Positions 38,053 through 46,467 of a stretch of 64,000 bases of DNA are shown piece by piece. Positions within the stretch are counted from its first letter, which is position 1; every line of letters begins with the position of its first letter. Position numbers and translations under genes: made by a program. The stretch comes from Rickettsiales bacterium (GTDB lineage Bacteria > Pseudomonadota > Alphaproteobacteria > Rickettsiales > SXRF01): NCBI GenBank assembly GCA_041396965.1, contig JAWKXN010000001.1:1116001-1180000 (forward strand). The letters are read 5' to 3'. Below the pieces are notes generated by a model. The model did no database searches, was not told the DNA's origin, and saw nothing but the letters and a program-made list of their open reading frames with translations.

Positions 38053-39296
38053 AATTAGGTGAATTATTCTTTGAACTCAAAACCAAAGATACCAGTTTCA
38101 GCGCTCAAATAAAACAAGCGGAAAAAAATACACTATTATTCGCCGCTAAAGTGTCTGGGGCATATTATAGCTTAGATCGTTTGGTCGGAGGAACACTCCG
38201 AACGGGAACCGGTCTTGTGAATCTTGCTACTGAAGCTGGGGTATCAGCAAGCGCGATAAACGCGGTAGGCATAGCAGCCGCAAAGCTCAACGCCGGTCTT
38301 AGCTTAGGTGATGCAAATAATCAGTTAGCTGGATTTCTTGCAAATCTGCAACAAATAAGAACAACAGGGCAAGGAAACACAGAATTTCTTGGCAAAATAT
38401 CTGAACTTTCAGGTGTTGGCACAGGAGCGTTAAATTTATTAGATGGGTCTGTGCTTGACGCTTTCATGAGAATAGCCGACGTTACCGAAAAGATGGATAG
38501 GCAAAAAGTGTCTCAGATCGTAAGATCTATGGGGCTAGGCATTGGCTGGGTTGATTTTATGATGAAACCTAGAGCGGAAAGAGAAAATTTACTGGCTGAA
38601 TCTGGAACAATATCCGATAAGCAAATAAAAGCCGCTGATGAAGCTAATAGAGCCATAAAAAATACAAGTATAGCTCTTGAAGTATTGACTAATAAGATTT
38701 TAGCAGAGCTTGCTCCGGCGATTTCAGATGCCGCGAAATGGATAACTGAAAAAATTAATGAAGTAGACGCTAGTAAAATAGAAATATTTTTTAATGGCTG
38801 GATTGATGGAATTAAAGGTGTTGGAAAAACAGTCGCAGATAGTGCCGACTTAGCCCTGACATCTGGAATGCTTGGTATTTCCAAACTTCAAGATCTTATG
38901 AGTGGCAAAGATAGACAGGAAACAGCGCAATTATATAAGCATGCGGGAAAATTGATTGGAGATATTGGGAATACTGTAGGTCTTTTTCCTAACATGAAAG
39001 AATCTGTAGAGGATTTTGTCGCCCAGCATGGAGGTAAGGGCGGGACTAAACCAGTAATACTTTTGCCTATGACGGAAGAACAAGACAGGGCGATGAAGAT
39101 GACTGATATTTTCGGTGACAACGCCAATATTCCGCTGCCATCACCAGATAAAACACTTAACATGAATAACGATATAAAAGTAACAGTACACTCTTCAAAT
39201 ATTGATGACGGCAAAAAAGTCGGTGAGAATATAGGGAAGGGCATTAGTGGACAAATAATGAAAGCCGCTGACCGTCAGAATATAGGACAATATTAA
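38049..39296 (+). CDS. Tail tape measure protein (short)
   Basis: The 415-residue protein (GELFFELKTKDTSFSAQIKQ start, long helices, central hydrophobic stretches) has the tape-measure signature. At about 1.5 angstrom per residue it predicts a tail near 60 nm, short for a myovirus. It follows the chaperones and precedes the Dit-like gene. Confidence 0.82.
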   Translation: MKLGELFFELKTKDTSFSAQIKQAEKNTLLFAAKVSGAYYSLDRLVGGTLRTGTGLVNLATEAGVSASAINAVGIAAAKLNAGLSLGDANNQLAGFLANLQQIRTTGQGNTEFLGKISELSGVGTGALNLLDGSVLDAFMRIADVTEKMDRQKVSQIVRSMGLGIGWVDFMMKPRAERENLLAESGTISDKQIKAADEANRAIKNTSIALEVLTNKILAELAPAISDAAKWITEKINEVDASKIEIFFNGWIDGIKGVGKTVADSADLALTSGMLGISKLQDLMSGKDRQETAQLYKHAGKLIGDIGNTVGLFPNMKESVEDFVAQHGGKGGTKPVILLPMTEEQDRAMKMTDIFGDNANIPLPSPDKTLNMNNDIKVTVHSSNIDDGKKVGENIGKGISGQIMKAADRQNIGQY

Positions 39297-40063
39297 TGGC
39301 TGAGGAAGAAAGCGGCAAAAAAGTATTTAATGATGTTAAGGACTCTTTTGGTAAATATATCGTTGCCCCTATAAGTCAGTTTGGTTTAGGAGGCTTTGTT
39401 TTTGACGGTGAAGAAGAGACTGTATTAAATTTACATGCCGACATTACCGACCATTTTACTGAAGGCAATTTTTCTGTTCAAGACCATATAGCCTTAAAGC
39501 CGAAAATAGTTAAGTTAAACACATTTGTAGGAGAGTTGGTTCATCATAATGAAATACAGGGCAGTGGAGACACGCAGAGAATAGCGCGCAAACTAACGAC
39601 TATAAATAGTTATCTGCCGTCTTTAAGTGCCGCATCCAACCAAATAAAAAAAATATTAGATAAAAACGACAAGGAACAGATTTTTAACAATGTAACCGAT
39701 AATGCGCTTAATATATACGGTATGATTAAAAACATAGCTCCTCCACTACCAAAACAGCAAGTGGCTTATCAATATCTCAAAGCTCTATACGAGCAAAAAA
39801 TACCAGTTAGTTTGCAAACACCTTTTGAATTTTGCTCTTCTATGGCAATAGAAGATATAACTGCCATTCAGGATGAGCATAGTCGCTACATCAGTAATTT
39901 TATTATTACCTTAAAAGAGATACGAACAGTATCATTTAACATTTTATCATTCAGTAAAATTTTAGACGGTAGGGCTGGGCAACAGGCCACAAAAGAAGTT
40001 GATAGAGGTGTTATAAAGGGAATAGAATCCACTGTGAACTCTATCGTGGAGAGTTTCAAATGA
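39296..40063 (+). CDS. Dit-like baseplate hub protein
   Basis: The 255-residue protein has GGFVFDGEEETVLNLHADIT then DHFTEGNFSVQDHIALKPKI and GELVHHNEI, matching the Dit-like N-terminal domain of tail proteins. It forms part of the ring joining tube and baseplate. Confidence 0.78.
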   Translation: MAEEESGKKVFNDVKDSFGKYIVAPISQFGLGGFVFDGEEETVLNLHADITDHFTEGNFSVQDHIALKPKIVKLNTFVGELVHHNEIQGSGDTQRIARKLTTINSYLPSLSAASNQIKKILDKNDKEQIFNNVTDNALNIYGMIKNIAPPLPKQQVAYQYLKALYEQKIPVSLQTPFEFCSSMAIEDITAIQDEHSRYISNFIITLKEIRTVSFNILSFSKILDGRAGQQATKEVDRGVIKGIESTVNSIVESFK

Positions 40064-40404
40064 GGCTTATAGATAAGATTACAGCAAATGCTGCACAGAA
40101 AATAACACTAAATTCGGATGATGGAGAAGAAATAAAATTATATCTACGTTATTTACCATCTGTTGAATCATGGAGTTATGAGCTTAATTATAAAAATTAT
40201 ACGGTAAAAGGCGAGAGGCTGGTACTTTCTCCTAATATTTTAAGAAAATATAAAAACCTCTTTTTATTTGGAATAGCAATCATATCGGAGGACGGGCTAG
40301 ATCCCTCATATATAGACGATTTTGCTACAGGTAGAGTTAAGCTTTATTTGCTATCTAATGACGATAAAAATGTTTTAGAAAACGAAATTTATGAAAAAAT
40401 TTAA
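40060..40404 (+). CDS. Baseplate plug protein (Pam3 gp18-like)
   Basis: The 114-residue protein (GEEIKLYLRYLPSVESWSYE, LFLFGIAIISEDGLDPSYID, DFATGRVKLYLL) resembles the plug family of cyanophage Pam3 baseplates. It overlaps both neighbours. Confidence 0.72.
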   Translation: MRLIDKITANAAQKITLNSDDGEEIKLYLRYLPSVESWSYELNYKNYTVKGERLVLSPNILRKYKNLFLFGIAIISEDGLDPSYIDDFATGRVKLYLLSNDDKNVLENEIYEKI

Positions 40405-41305
40405 CCGCAATTACCGGCTTAGTGTACAGGTAATGGTTTATGACGGCGGTTCTTGGAAAGCAGACAGTGATAAATTAATATTTTCTTATCCGCTTACCGC
40501 TGAATTTTCTATAAAAAGGTCTATTGGCGGTGATTTTAATAGTATGGATATAAATCTATACAACCTAGATGAAACTGTAAGACGTAAAATTTATCAAAAT
40601 AGGTTCACAGCATCTAAAGAAATATCTGATTTCAAATCTAGAATGACTTTAGTTGAATTGGAGGCTGGGTATGGCGATGATATAAAGTTGGTTCATAAAG
40701 GAAGGATTCTAGACGCAGCAAACATACGGCAGGGTGCGAATATAATCACTCATATCCATTCGGTAGATAATGGAATAGGAGTTGATTACACTAACACATA
40801 TGAAACATTCAGCGTGCCTTCAAACAAGCGGTTAATAGAAGAATTAGCTAAAACAATACCTTTTCTGCAAGTAGGAGTGATAGCTGATGACAATATAAGA
40901 TACGATAAAGCGGTATCAATTTCTGATAACACATATAGCGCAATCCAAAAATTAGCTGGTGATGATGCGTTCATAGATTTAGGAATTCTTAACGTATTAA
41001 AACCTAATCAAGTTATTAATGATGAATTGGTAAATATAGACTCTAGTACAGGTTTACTTAGAGCGCTGGTTGTTGGTGATTCTAATCTCGTAGTTAGTGT
41101 ATTATTTGAGCCATCAGTAAGGATAGGGCAGGCAATAAGCTTAAGTAGCGAGATACAACCAGAATATAACGGTACTTATAAAATAATAGCCATCCAACAT
41201 GATTGCGTTATTTCTGGCGCGGTAGGCGGGATCTGTCAAACAACATTACAGCTTAATTCGGTTCTCTCAGGGTTTAAGAAATTTGAGTATATAGGGAAAA
41301 CATAA
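40391..41305 (+). CDS. Baseplate hub protein (gp27/gpD-like)
   Basis: The 304-residue protein (FSIKRSIGGDFNSMDINLYN, LVELEAGYGDDIKLVHKGRI, YNGTYKIIAIQHDCVISG) has the fold pattern of myovirus hub proteins that hold the spike. It starts inside the plug gene with a 14-bp overlap. Confidence 0.8.
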   Translation: MKKFNRNYRLSVQVMVYDGGSWKADSDKLIFSYPLTAEFSIKRSIGGDFNSMDINLYNLDETVRRKIYQNRFTASKEISDFKSRMTLVELEAGYGDDIKLVHKGRILDAANIRQGANIITHIHSVDNGIGVDYTNTYETFSVPSNKRLIEELAKTIPFLQVGVIADDNIRYDKAVSISDNTYSAIQKLAGDDAFIDLGILNVLKPNQVINDELVNIDSSTGLLRALVVGDSNLVVSVLFEPSVRIGQAISLSSEIQPEYNGTYKIIAIQHDCVISGAVGGICQTTLQLNSVLSGFKKFEYIGKT

Positions 41306-41319
41306 AAAAGGTTGAATTT

Positions 41320-42024
41320 ATGAGACAAATAACCAACCCTGATATATTTTCTTTAATAGAGCGCGGGAAAAGAGCTGCTAGTCTTGCTCTAAACGCAGTT
41401 AATATAGGTATAATAAATAAATATGACGAGAGCGAGCAAACGGCTGAAATTCAGATTGTTATTAAAAAAGTAGAAAATATTGATTTCTCAGGAGTAAAAA
41501 CGATAAAAGAGCACCCTCTCCTCTTGCGTTGCCCTGTAATGACATTGTTTGGCGGTAATTCTTTTATCAGCTTACCGATAAAGCAAGGTGATAGCTGCAT
41601 AGTTTTATTCAATGACCGTGATATTGAAAATTGGTTGCTTAAAGGTGGGATGCAAGTACCAAATACTAATAGAGCCCATGATCTAAGCGACGCTATAGCT
41701 ATTGTTGGTATTAAGGATCTGCAAAACTCTATAGCAGCAATAATAACGAACGGTATTAGAATACAATTCGCCGATAACTCAAAAATAGATCTAACGAATG
41801 ATGCTATAGAATCAATCGCTGCTTTGTTTACTCATAATGGAGATATTCTTGTAAAAGGAGGATTATCTATTACCGGCACGATGAAGGGGCTGGCATCTGG
41901 CGGATTAGAAATAGATAGCGATATTACACAAGCAAATGGCAAAGTTCTAAAAGCAGGTAATGGGGCTACCGGAACATTTGATCAGGTGGTAGTTGAAAAT
42001 GGTATAGTGGTAGGCGGGACTTAG
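41320..42024 (+). CDS. Baseplate spike, Gp138/gpV-like
   Basis: The 234-residue protein has an OB-like N-terminal domain (GIINKYDESEQTAEIQIVIK, HPLLLRCPVMTLFGG, GDSCIVLFNDRDIENW) typical of Gp138_N spikes. A repetitive beta C-terminus (IRIQFADNSKIDL, GDILVKGGLSITGTM) should trimerise as the needle. Confidence 0.85.
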   Translation: MRQITNPDIFSLIERGKRAASLALNAVNIGIINKYDESEQTAEIQIVIKKVENIDFSGVKTIKEHPLLLRCPVMTLFGGNSFISLPIKQGDSCIVLFNDRDIENWLLKGGMQVPNTNRAHDLSDAIAIVGIKDLQNSIAAIITNGIRIQFADNSKIDLTNDAIESIAALFTHNGDILVKGGLSITGTMKGLASGGLEIDSDITQANGKVLKAGNGATGTFDQVVVENGIVVGGT

Positions 42025-42027
42025 TAT

Positions 42028-42390
42028 ATGAAGATAAGGGGCTTAGATCTAAACCATGACTGGCTTTTTGGCAGAGGTAAAAACGATTATTTGCTTGCTG
42101 ACTCAGCTATCGCACTTAATATAAAAACTAGAATTTTAAGTTGGGTTGGCGATTGTTTCTTTGACATGACCGCAGGAATTGATTGGATAAATCGTCTAGG
42201 TAAAACAAAACAAAGAGAATTGTTGGAGCTTGATTTAAGGAGAATAATTTTAACCAGTGAAGGAGTGACGGGGATAATATCATTTAATTCACAGTTAATA
42301 GATAGAAGTTTTTCCGCTCAATATGAAGTCAGAACAGAAAATTCCACAACATTTTTAGACAATATAAAAGCAGGCGGGTTTAATGGTTGA
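42028..42390 (+). CDS. Baseplate wedge, gp25/gpW-like
   Basis: The 120-residue protein (GDCFFDMTAGIDWINRLGKT, LDLRRIILTSEGVTGIISFN) is the lysozyme-like wedge subunit of contractile tails. It overlaps the gpJ gene by 8 bp. Confidence 0.82.
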   Translation: MKIRGLDLNHDWLFGRGKNDYLLADSAIALNIKTRILSWVGDCFFDMTAGIDWINRLGKTKQRELLELDLRRIILTSEGVTGIISFNSQLIDRSFSAQYEVRTENSTTFLDNIKAGGFNG

Positions 42391-43579
42391 CAAAATAGAT
42401 GCTGATGGACTTTCTGTAAAATCTCTATCTGAGATAAAAACATCGTTAGAAAATGGAATGAAAGGCATTTTTGGTAGCGATATAAATATAGAACAGAATT
42501 CCCCAGATGGGCAGCTAATAAATATATTCGCCCAAGCAGCGGTTGATATTAGGGAGTTAGCAGTCTCAATTAACAGCGGATTTGACCCTAACCAAGCTAG
42601 TGGCAGGGTGTTAGATGAACGAGTTACTCTTAATAACATTATAAGGAAAGCTGGAACATACACTATCCAGCCCATATCTATTACAGTTGACAGAAATGTT
42701 TATTTATCTGGTTTAGACGCTGATTTTAACAATCCTGATGGCGCAGGTTACACTATTCAAGATTCAGCAGGAAATAGATTTATATTAATTGATAGCGTGA
42801 CTCTTGTGGCAGGAACTACTTCTAAAAATTTTAGAGCTGAAAATATAGGGCAAACGCTTACCACAATAAATACTATAACAACACCGGTCACATCAGTGTT
42901 AGGCGTTACAGCAATAAACAACCCTAGTTCAGCTATAACTATAGGTGAAGATGAAGAGACAGACGCGGCATTGCGACTTCGTAGAGAAAGATCTGTAGCG
43001 ATTAATTCTAGTGGCTATTTGAACGGATTAAACGGACTTTTACTTTCCATTGATGGGGTAACTGATGTCAAGATACACGAGAACCCGACAGGAAGTGTTG
43101 ATAGTAATTCTATACCCGCACATGGAGTTTGGGTAGTAATTGACGGTGGGGCTAATTCTGACATAGCTAATGCTATTTATCAGAAAAAATCGTATGGATG
43201 TGCGTTAAAAGGTAGTGTTTCCGTAAATATAGACACTGAGTCAGGAGAGGTATTCATCGCTAAATTTGATAGACCTACAGCAGAAAATATTTATATTAGA
43301 TTTGATATACAGCCTGTGTTATCAGGAGCAGTGTTTGATCAGGCTCTTATAAAAAATTCTGTAATAGACAGCCTTTCTTTTAACATCGGAGAATATTCGG
43401 AAACTTCTAGCCTTACAGCTATCGCTTTAGCCTCTATAAACGAGAACGGAGGCGGTGGTGTTCCAGTGAATATGGAAATATCAAAAAACGGCACTAACTG
43501 GTTTGATTATTTAATTCCTAGCACTCCAGATAAACAATTTGTCGCCGATGTCTCAAGAATAACCATAACCGAATTGTAA
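42383..43579 (+). CDS. Baseplate J-like protein
   Basis: The 398-residue wedge protein begins with IKTSLENGMKGIFGSDINIE and SPDGQLINIFAQAAVDIRE and contains the ETDAALRLRRERSVAINSSG core of Baseplate_J. It links the wedge to the fibres. Confidence 0.92.
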   Translation: MVDKIDADGLSVKSLSEIKTSLENGMKGIFGSDINIEQNSPDGQLINIFAQAAVDIRELAVSINSGFDPNQASGRVLDERVTLNNIIRKAGTYTIQPISITVDRNVYLSGLDADFNNPDGAGYTIQDSAGNRFILIDSVTLVAGTTSKNFRAENIGQTLTTINTITTPVTSVLGVTAINNPSSAITIGEDEETDAALRLRRERSVAINSSGYLNGLNGLLLSIDGVTDVKIHENPTGSVDSNSIPAHGVWVVIDGGANSDIANAIYQKKSYGCALKGSVSVNIDTESGEVFIAKFDRPTAENIYIRFDIQPVLSGAVFDQALIKNSVIDSLSFNIGEYSETSSLTAIALASINENGGGGVPVNMEISKNGTNWFDYLIPSTPDKQFVADVSRITITEL

Positions 43580-43583
43580 AATA

Positions 43584-44342
43584 ATGGCTGATATTGGCAA
43601 TATTGTAAGCGGATATATAAATCTGCTAATAATACAATATGCGACCAAACCAAAAGCGCGAGCTATTATAGAGCTGTTTGTTAGCGAGTTACTAGCAAAT
43701 GGAATATTACAAGACATTAGAGACGCTTATAATGTTGATACGGCGACGGGCAGACAACTAGATATTCTAGGCAAATATGTCGGTGTAGATAGATTTTACA
43801 AAAATCAGGACTTAAAAAATTATTTTGCTGTTACTAATTACGATGAAGAAATTATAGATGTTAATAAATTTGGGTTTGTTAATTATTCAAATTCGGACGA
43901 TGCAATATCAAACGGAACTTTAGATTATAATGATGTTATTCAGGCTAATTTTAGATTGAACGATGATAGTTATAGAATCTTAATTAAGCTGAAAATAATA
44001 CAAAATCATTCTAATCATTCGCATAAATCAATAGATGATTCCATTTATAACTTTTTTGGCAGCACCGTAATTCCTAGTAGCGACGGGAAAATGGATGTTT
44101 ATTACTTTATCCCTAAGGAATTAGAAGAAGTTATAAAAGCCGCCATTTTTAAGCAGGTAATGCCGAGACCTATGGGGGTAAGTATTGGGTATATAGCGCA
44201 AGAATCCCCATTCTTTGCTTTTACCGGATACGAGAACAACAATAGCGCAAACATCAATATAACAGGATTTACTGATTACGATTCAGGCTTTGAAAAGTCT
44301 GGCGCGTCACTTGATTTTAACAAAGTTAATAACGGAGAATAG
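43584..44342 (+). CDS. DUF2612 baseplate/tail protein
   Basis: The 252-residue protein has TATGRQLDILGKYVGVDR, YRILIKLKIIQNHSNHSHKS and IDDSIYNFFGS, as in DUF2612. In related phages it takes the place of tail protein I between J and the fibres. Confidence 0.85.
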   Translation: MADIGNIVSGYINLLIIQYATKPKARAIIELFVSELLANGILQDIRDAYNVDTATGRQLDILGKYVGVDRFYKNQDLKNYFAVTNYDEEIIDVNKFGFVNYSNSDDAISNGTLDYNDVIQANFRLNDDSYRILIKLKIIQNHSNHSHKSIDDSIYNFFGSTVIPSSDGKMDVYYFIPKELEEVIKAAIFKQVMPRPMGVSIGYIAQESPFFAFTGYENNNSANINITGFTDYDSGFEKSGASLDFNKVNNGE

Positions 44343-44345
44343 AAA

Positions 44346-45293
44346 GTGGCTACTTTAGAAAGAAAACATCAAAAAATATTTGCCGGTAACGCAAATAATA
44401 ATGGGCAATTTGGCAGCCTGCAAGCTACAACTAAAGTAAAAAGTCAGGACTTAGACGTGCTGCAAGCCCTTACCGCCTTTGTTAACGGCTGGACTGATGC
44501 TGTAATCAGCGGTAGACAACTACCAGCTTTAGAAGAATTTCAGGCGCTAAACTATATTAACACCTACCAGCTGTCTTACTTGTTTCAAGAGGGTATTCCA
44601 GAGTGGGATGTTGAGACTGAGTATAGGATAGGGTCTGTTGTTAAAAAATCAGAAGCAACAGAACTGTATAAATCAAAAATTAATGGAAATATCGGCAATT
44701 CTATCCCCGACGCAACCAGTGATTCAAATTGGTTATATTTAGGTGATTTAGCTGATTTAGTTAATATAAATGTTGAATCAGCAGGAGTGATTCCTATAGG
44801 TGGGGTTATTTCTTATGACGGTTCTACTGAGCCTGCAAACTGGATGTTTTGTGATGGACGAGCGATAAGTAGGACTACATATTCTGATCTATATGCCGCG
44901 ATAGGTACTACGTTTGGGGTTGGTGACGGCTCTACCACCTTTAACATTCCCGACAGACGCGGCATATTTGACGTTGGTAAAGACGATATGGGCGGGACTT
45001 CCGCAGGAAGAATTACATCTTCAGGTGGTGGTGTAGATGGCACCGTTTTAGGAGAAACCGGCGGATCTGAAACACACACACTCACTGAATCAGAGCTTCC
45101 ATCGCATGATCACGATATAGGTAATTTAATTTTAAGCGATACACCTCAACTTGGAACGGGTCCGGTCAAAACCTTTCTTGCCGCAGGTGGTGGCCAAGCT
45201 GCTGCTGAAACAACAGGAACGACTGGAAGTGGCGACGCTTTTAGCATTCTCCCTCCTACTATGGTAACCAACAAAATAATCAGGGTATTGTAG
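44346..45293 (+). CDS. Tail fibre with tail-collar domain
   Basis: The 315-residue protein starts at GTG 44346. The C-terminal half is a phage tail-collar domain: GGVISYDGSTEPANWMFCDG, FNIPDRRGIFDVGKD, SHDHDIG and the end PPTMVTNKIIRVL. It probably forms short fibres at the baseplate. Confidence 0.9.
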   Translation: MATLERKHQKIFAGNANNNGQFGSLQATTKVKSQDLDVLQALTAFVNGWTDAVISGRQLPALEEFQALNYINTYQLSYLFQEGIPEWDVETEYRIGSVVKKSEATELYKSKINGNIGNSIPDATSDSNWLYLGDLADLVNINVESAGVIPIGGVISYDGSTEPANWMFCDGRAISRTTYSDLYAAIGTTFGVGDGSTTFNIPDRRGIFDVGKDDMGGTSAGRITSSGGGVDGTVLGETGGSETHTLTESELPSHDHDIGNLILSDTPQLGTGPVKTFLAAGGGQAAAETTGTTGSGDAFSILPPTMVTNKIIRVL

Positions 45294-45302
45294 GTATACG
45301 GT

Positions 45303-45653
45303 ATGATTCCAGCGCAATACGATATTGAGGTGATTCAAGGTTCTGATGATATTAAAGATTTTTTGGTAACCGACCCTGATGGGATTCCTGAAGATTTTAC
45401 TGGATGCAGCGCAAAGCTACAGGCTAGGCAAGGCGTAGATTCTTCAAGCGCCTTTTTAGAGCTAACCACAGAAAATGGTGGTGTAATTTTGGGTGGAAAT
45501 GAAGGGACGATTGAAATCATATTTAACAAAGAATTAACTTCCTCCCTAAAAATTTATAAAGGTGTTTATGATTTTGAGATTACCAGCCTCAGTGGAAATG
45601 TAAGTCGTTATTTTGAAGGAATTATTACCATCAATAGGGAAGTTACGCGATGA
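45303..45653 (+). CDS. Fibre-associated beta-sandwich protein
   Basis: The 116-residue protein (YDIEVIQGSDDIKDFLVTDP, GVYDFEITSLSGNVSRYFEG) looks like the small beta-sandwich linker proteins of tail fibres (BppU-like). Its stop overlaps the next ATG. Confidence 0.7.
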   Translation: MIPAQYDIEVIQGSDDIKDFLVTDPDGIPEDFTGCSAKLQARQGVDSSSAFLELTTENGGVILGGNEGTIEIIFNKELTSSLKIYKGVYDFEITSLSGNVSRYFEGIITINREVTR

Positions 45654-46453
45654 GTGATAAATGTATTGTGAAAATAGTCACGGAGTATCGTGGAGCAAAA
45701 GGAGCGAAGGGGGATACAGGCAATAGCGGTAGTACCCTAAGCTTGATAGCTGGTGAGGATCTAGCAGCTTTTAAGATTGTATACAAAAACCCACTAGATC
45801 TAAAAGCTTTTTATGCCGACAAAAATGCAATTGAGTCCGCCGATAAAATAGTTGGAATGACTTTAGAGGCGGCTAGTGCTGGCAATAGCGCAGAAATATC
45901 CATCGGCAACGAAGTTACAAATCTTGATTGGGATTGGGATTTAGATAAAGATTTAAGGCTATTTCTTGATTCTTCAGGTGAGATAGTGCAGGGCGCACCG
46001 GATGAAGCGTTAGTTCTAGTTAAAGTCGGGATAGTTTTAAGCAATACAAAAATATTAGTGCGGATAAGCGACTCAATTTTACTTGAAGGGGATGAGGATA
46101 TGGTATCGCAGAAAATGGTAGCAAGCGAAAATCTTGCAGCCGGAGATTTAGTGAATATTTTTAATGATAATGGAACAACAAAAGCCAGAAAAGCAAATAA
46201 CGCTCAAGACAGGCAAGCGCATGGTTTTGTTCTTTCGGCTGCTGCAGCTAACAGTATAGCCGTAATTTTTCTAAATGGCAAAATAACAGGACTCAGCGGA
46301 TTTACTGGAGGAGCAACCATTTATCTTGGCGAAAATGGACAGCCTATTAACACCGCCCCTACTACTTCAGGATACATAATTCAAGAAATAGGAACGGCAT
46401 TAAGCGCTACTGAAATATTTTTTAATCCGAATCCAATAATTACAATAGCTTAA
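45650..46453 (+). CDS. Fibre protein with short collagen-like segment
   Basis: The 267-residue protein has a short Gly-X-Y stretch (GAKGAKGDTGNSG) and then two similar DUF2190-like beta domains (LIAGEDLAAFKIVY... and MVASENLAAGDLVNIF...). It may bridge baseplate and the large fibre. Confidence 0.7.
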   Translation: MSDKCIVKIVTEYRGAKGAKGDTGNSGSTLSLIAGEDLAAFKIVYKNPLDLKAFYADKNAIESADKIVGMTLEAASAGNSAEISIGNEVTNLDWDWDLDKDLRLFLDSSGEIVQGAPDEALVLVKVGIVLSNTKILVRISDSILLEGDEDMVSQKMVASENLAAGDLVNIFNDNGTTKARKANNAQDRQAHGFVLSAAAANSIAVIFLNGKITGLSGFTGGATIYLGENGQPINTAPTTSGYIIQEIGTALSATEIFFNPNPIITIA

Positions 46454-46467
46454 AAAAGAGGGTTACT

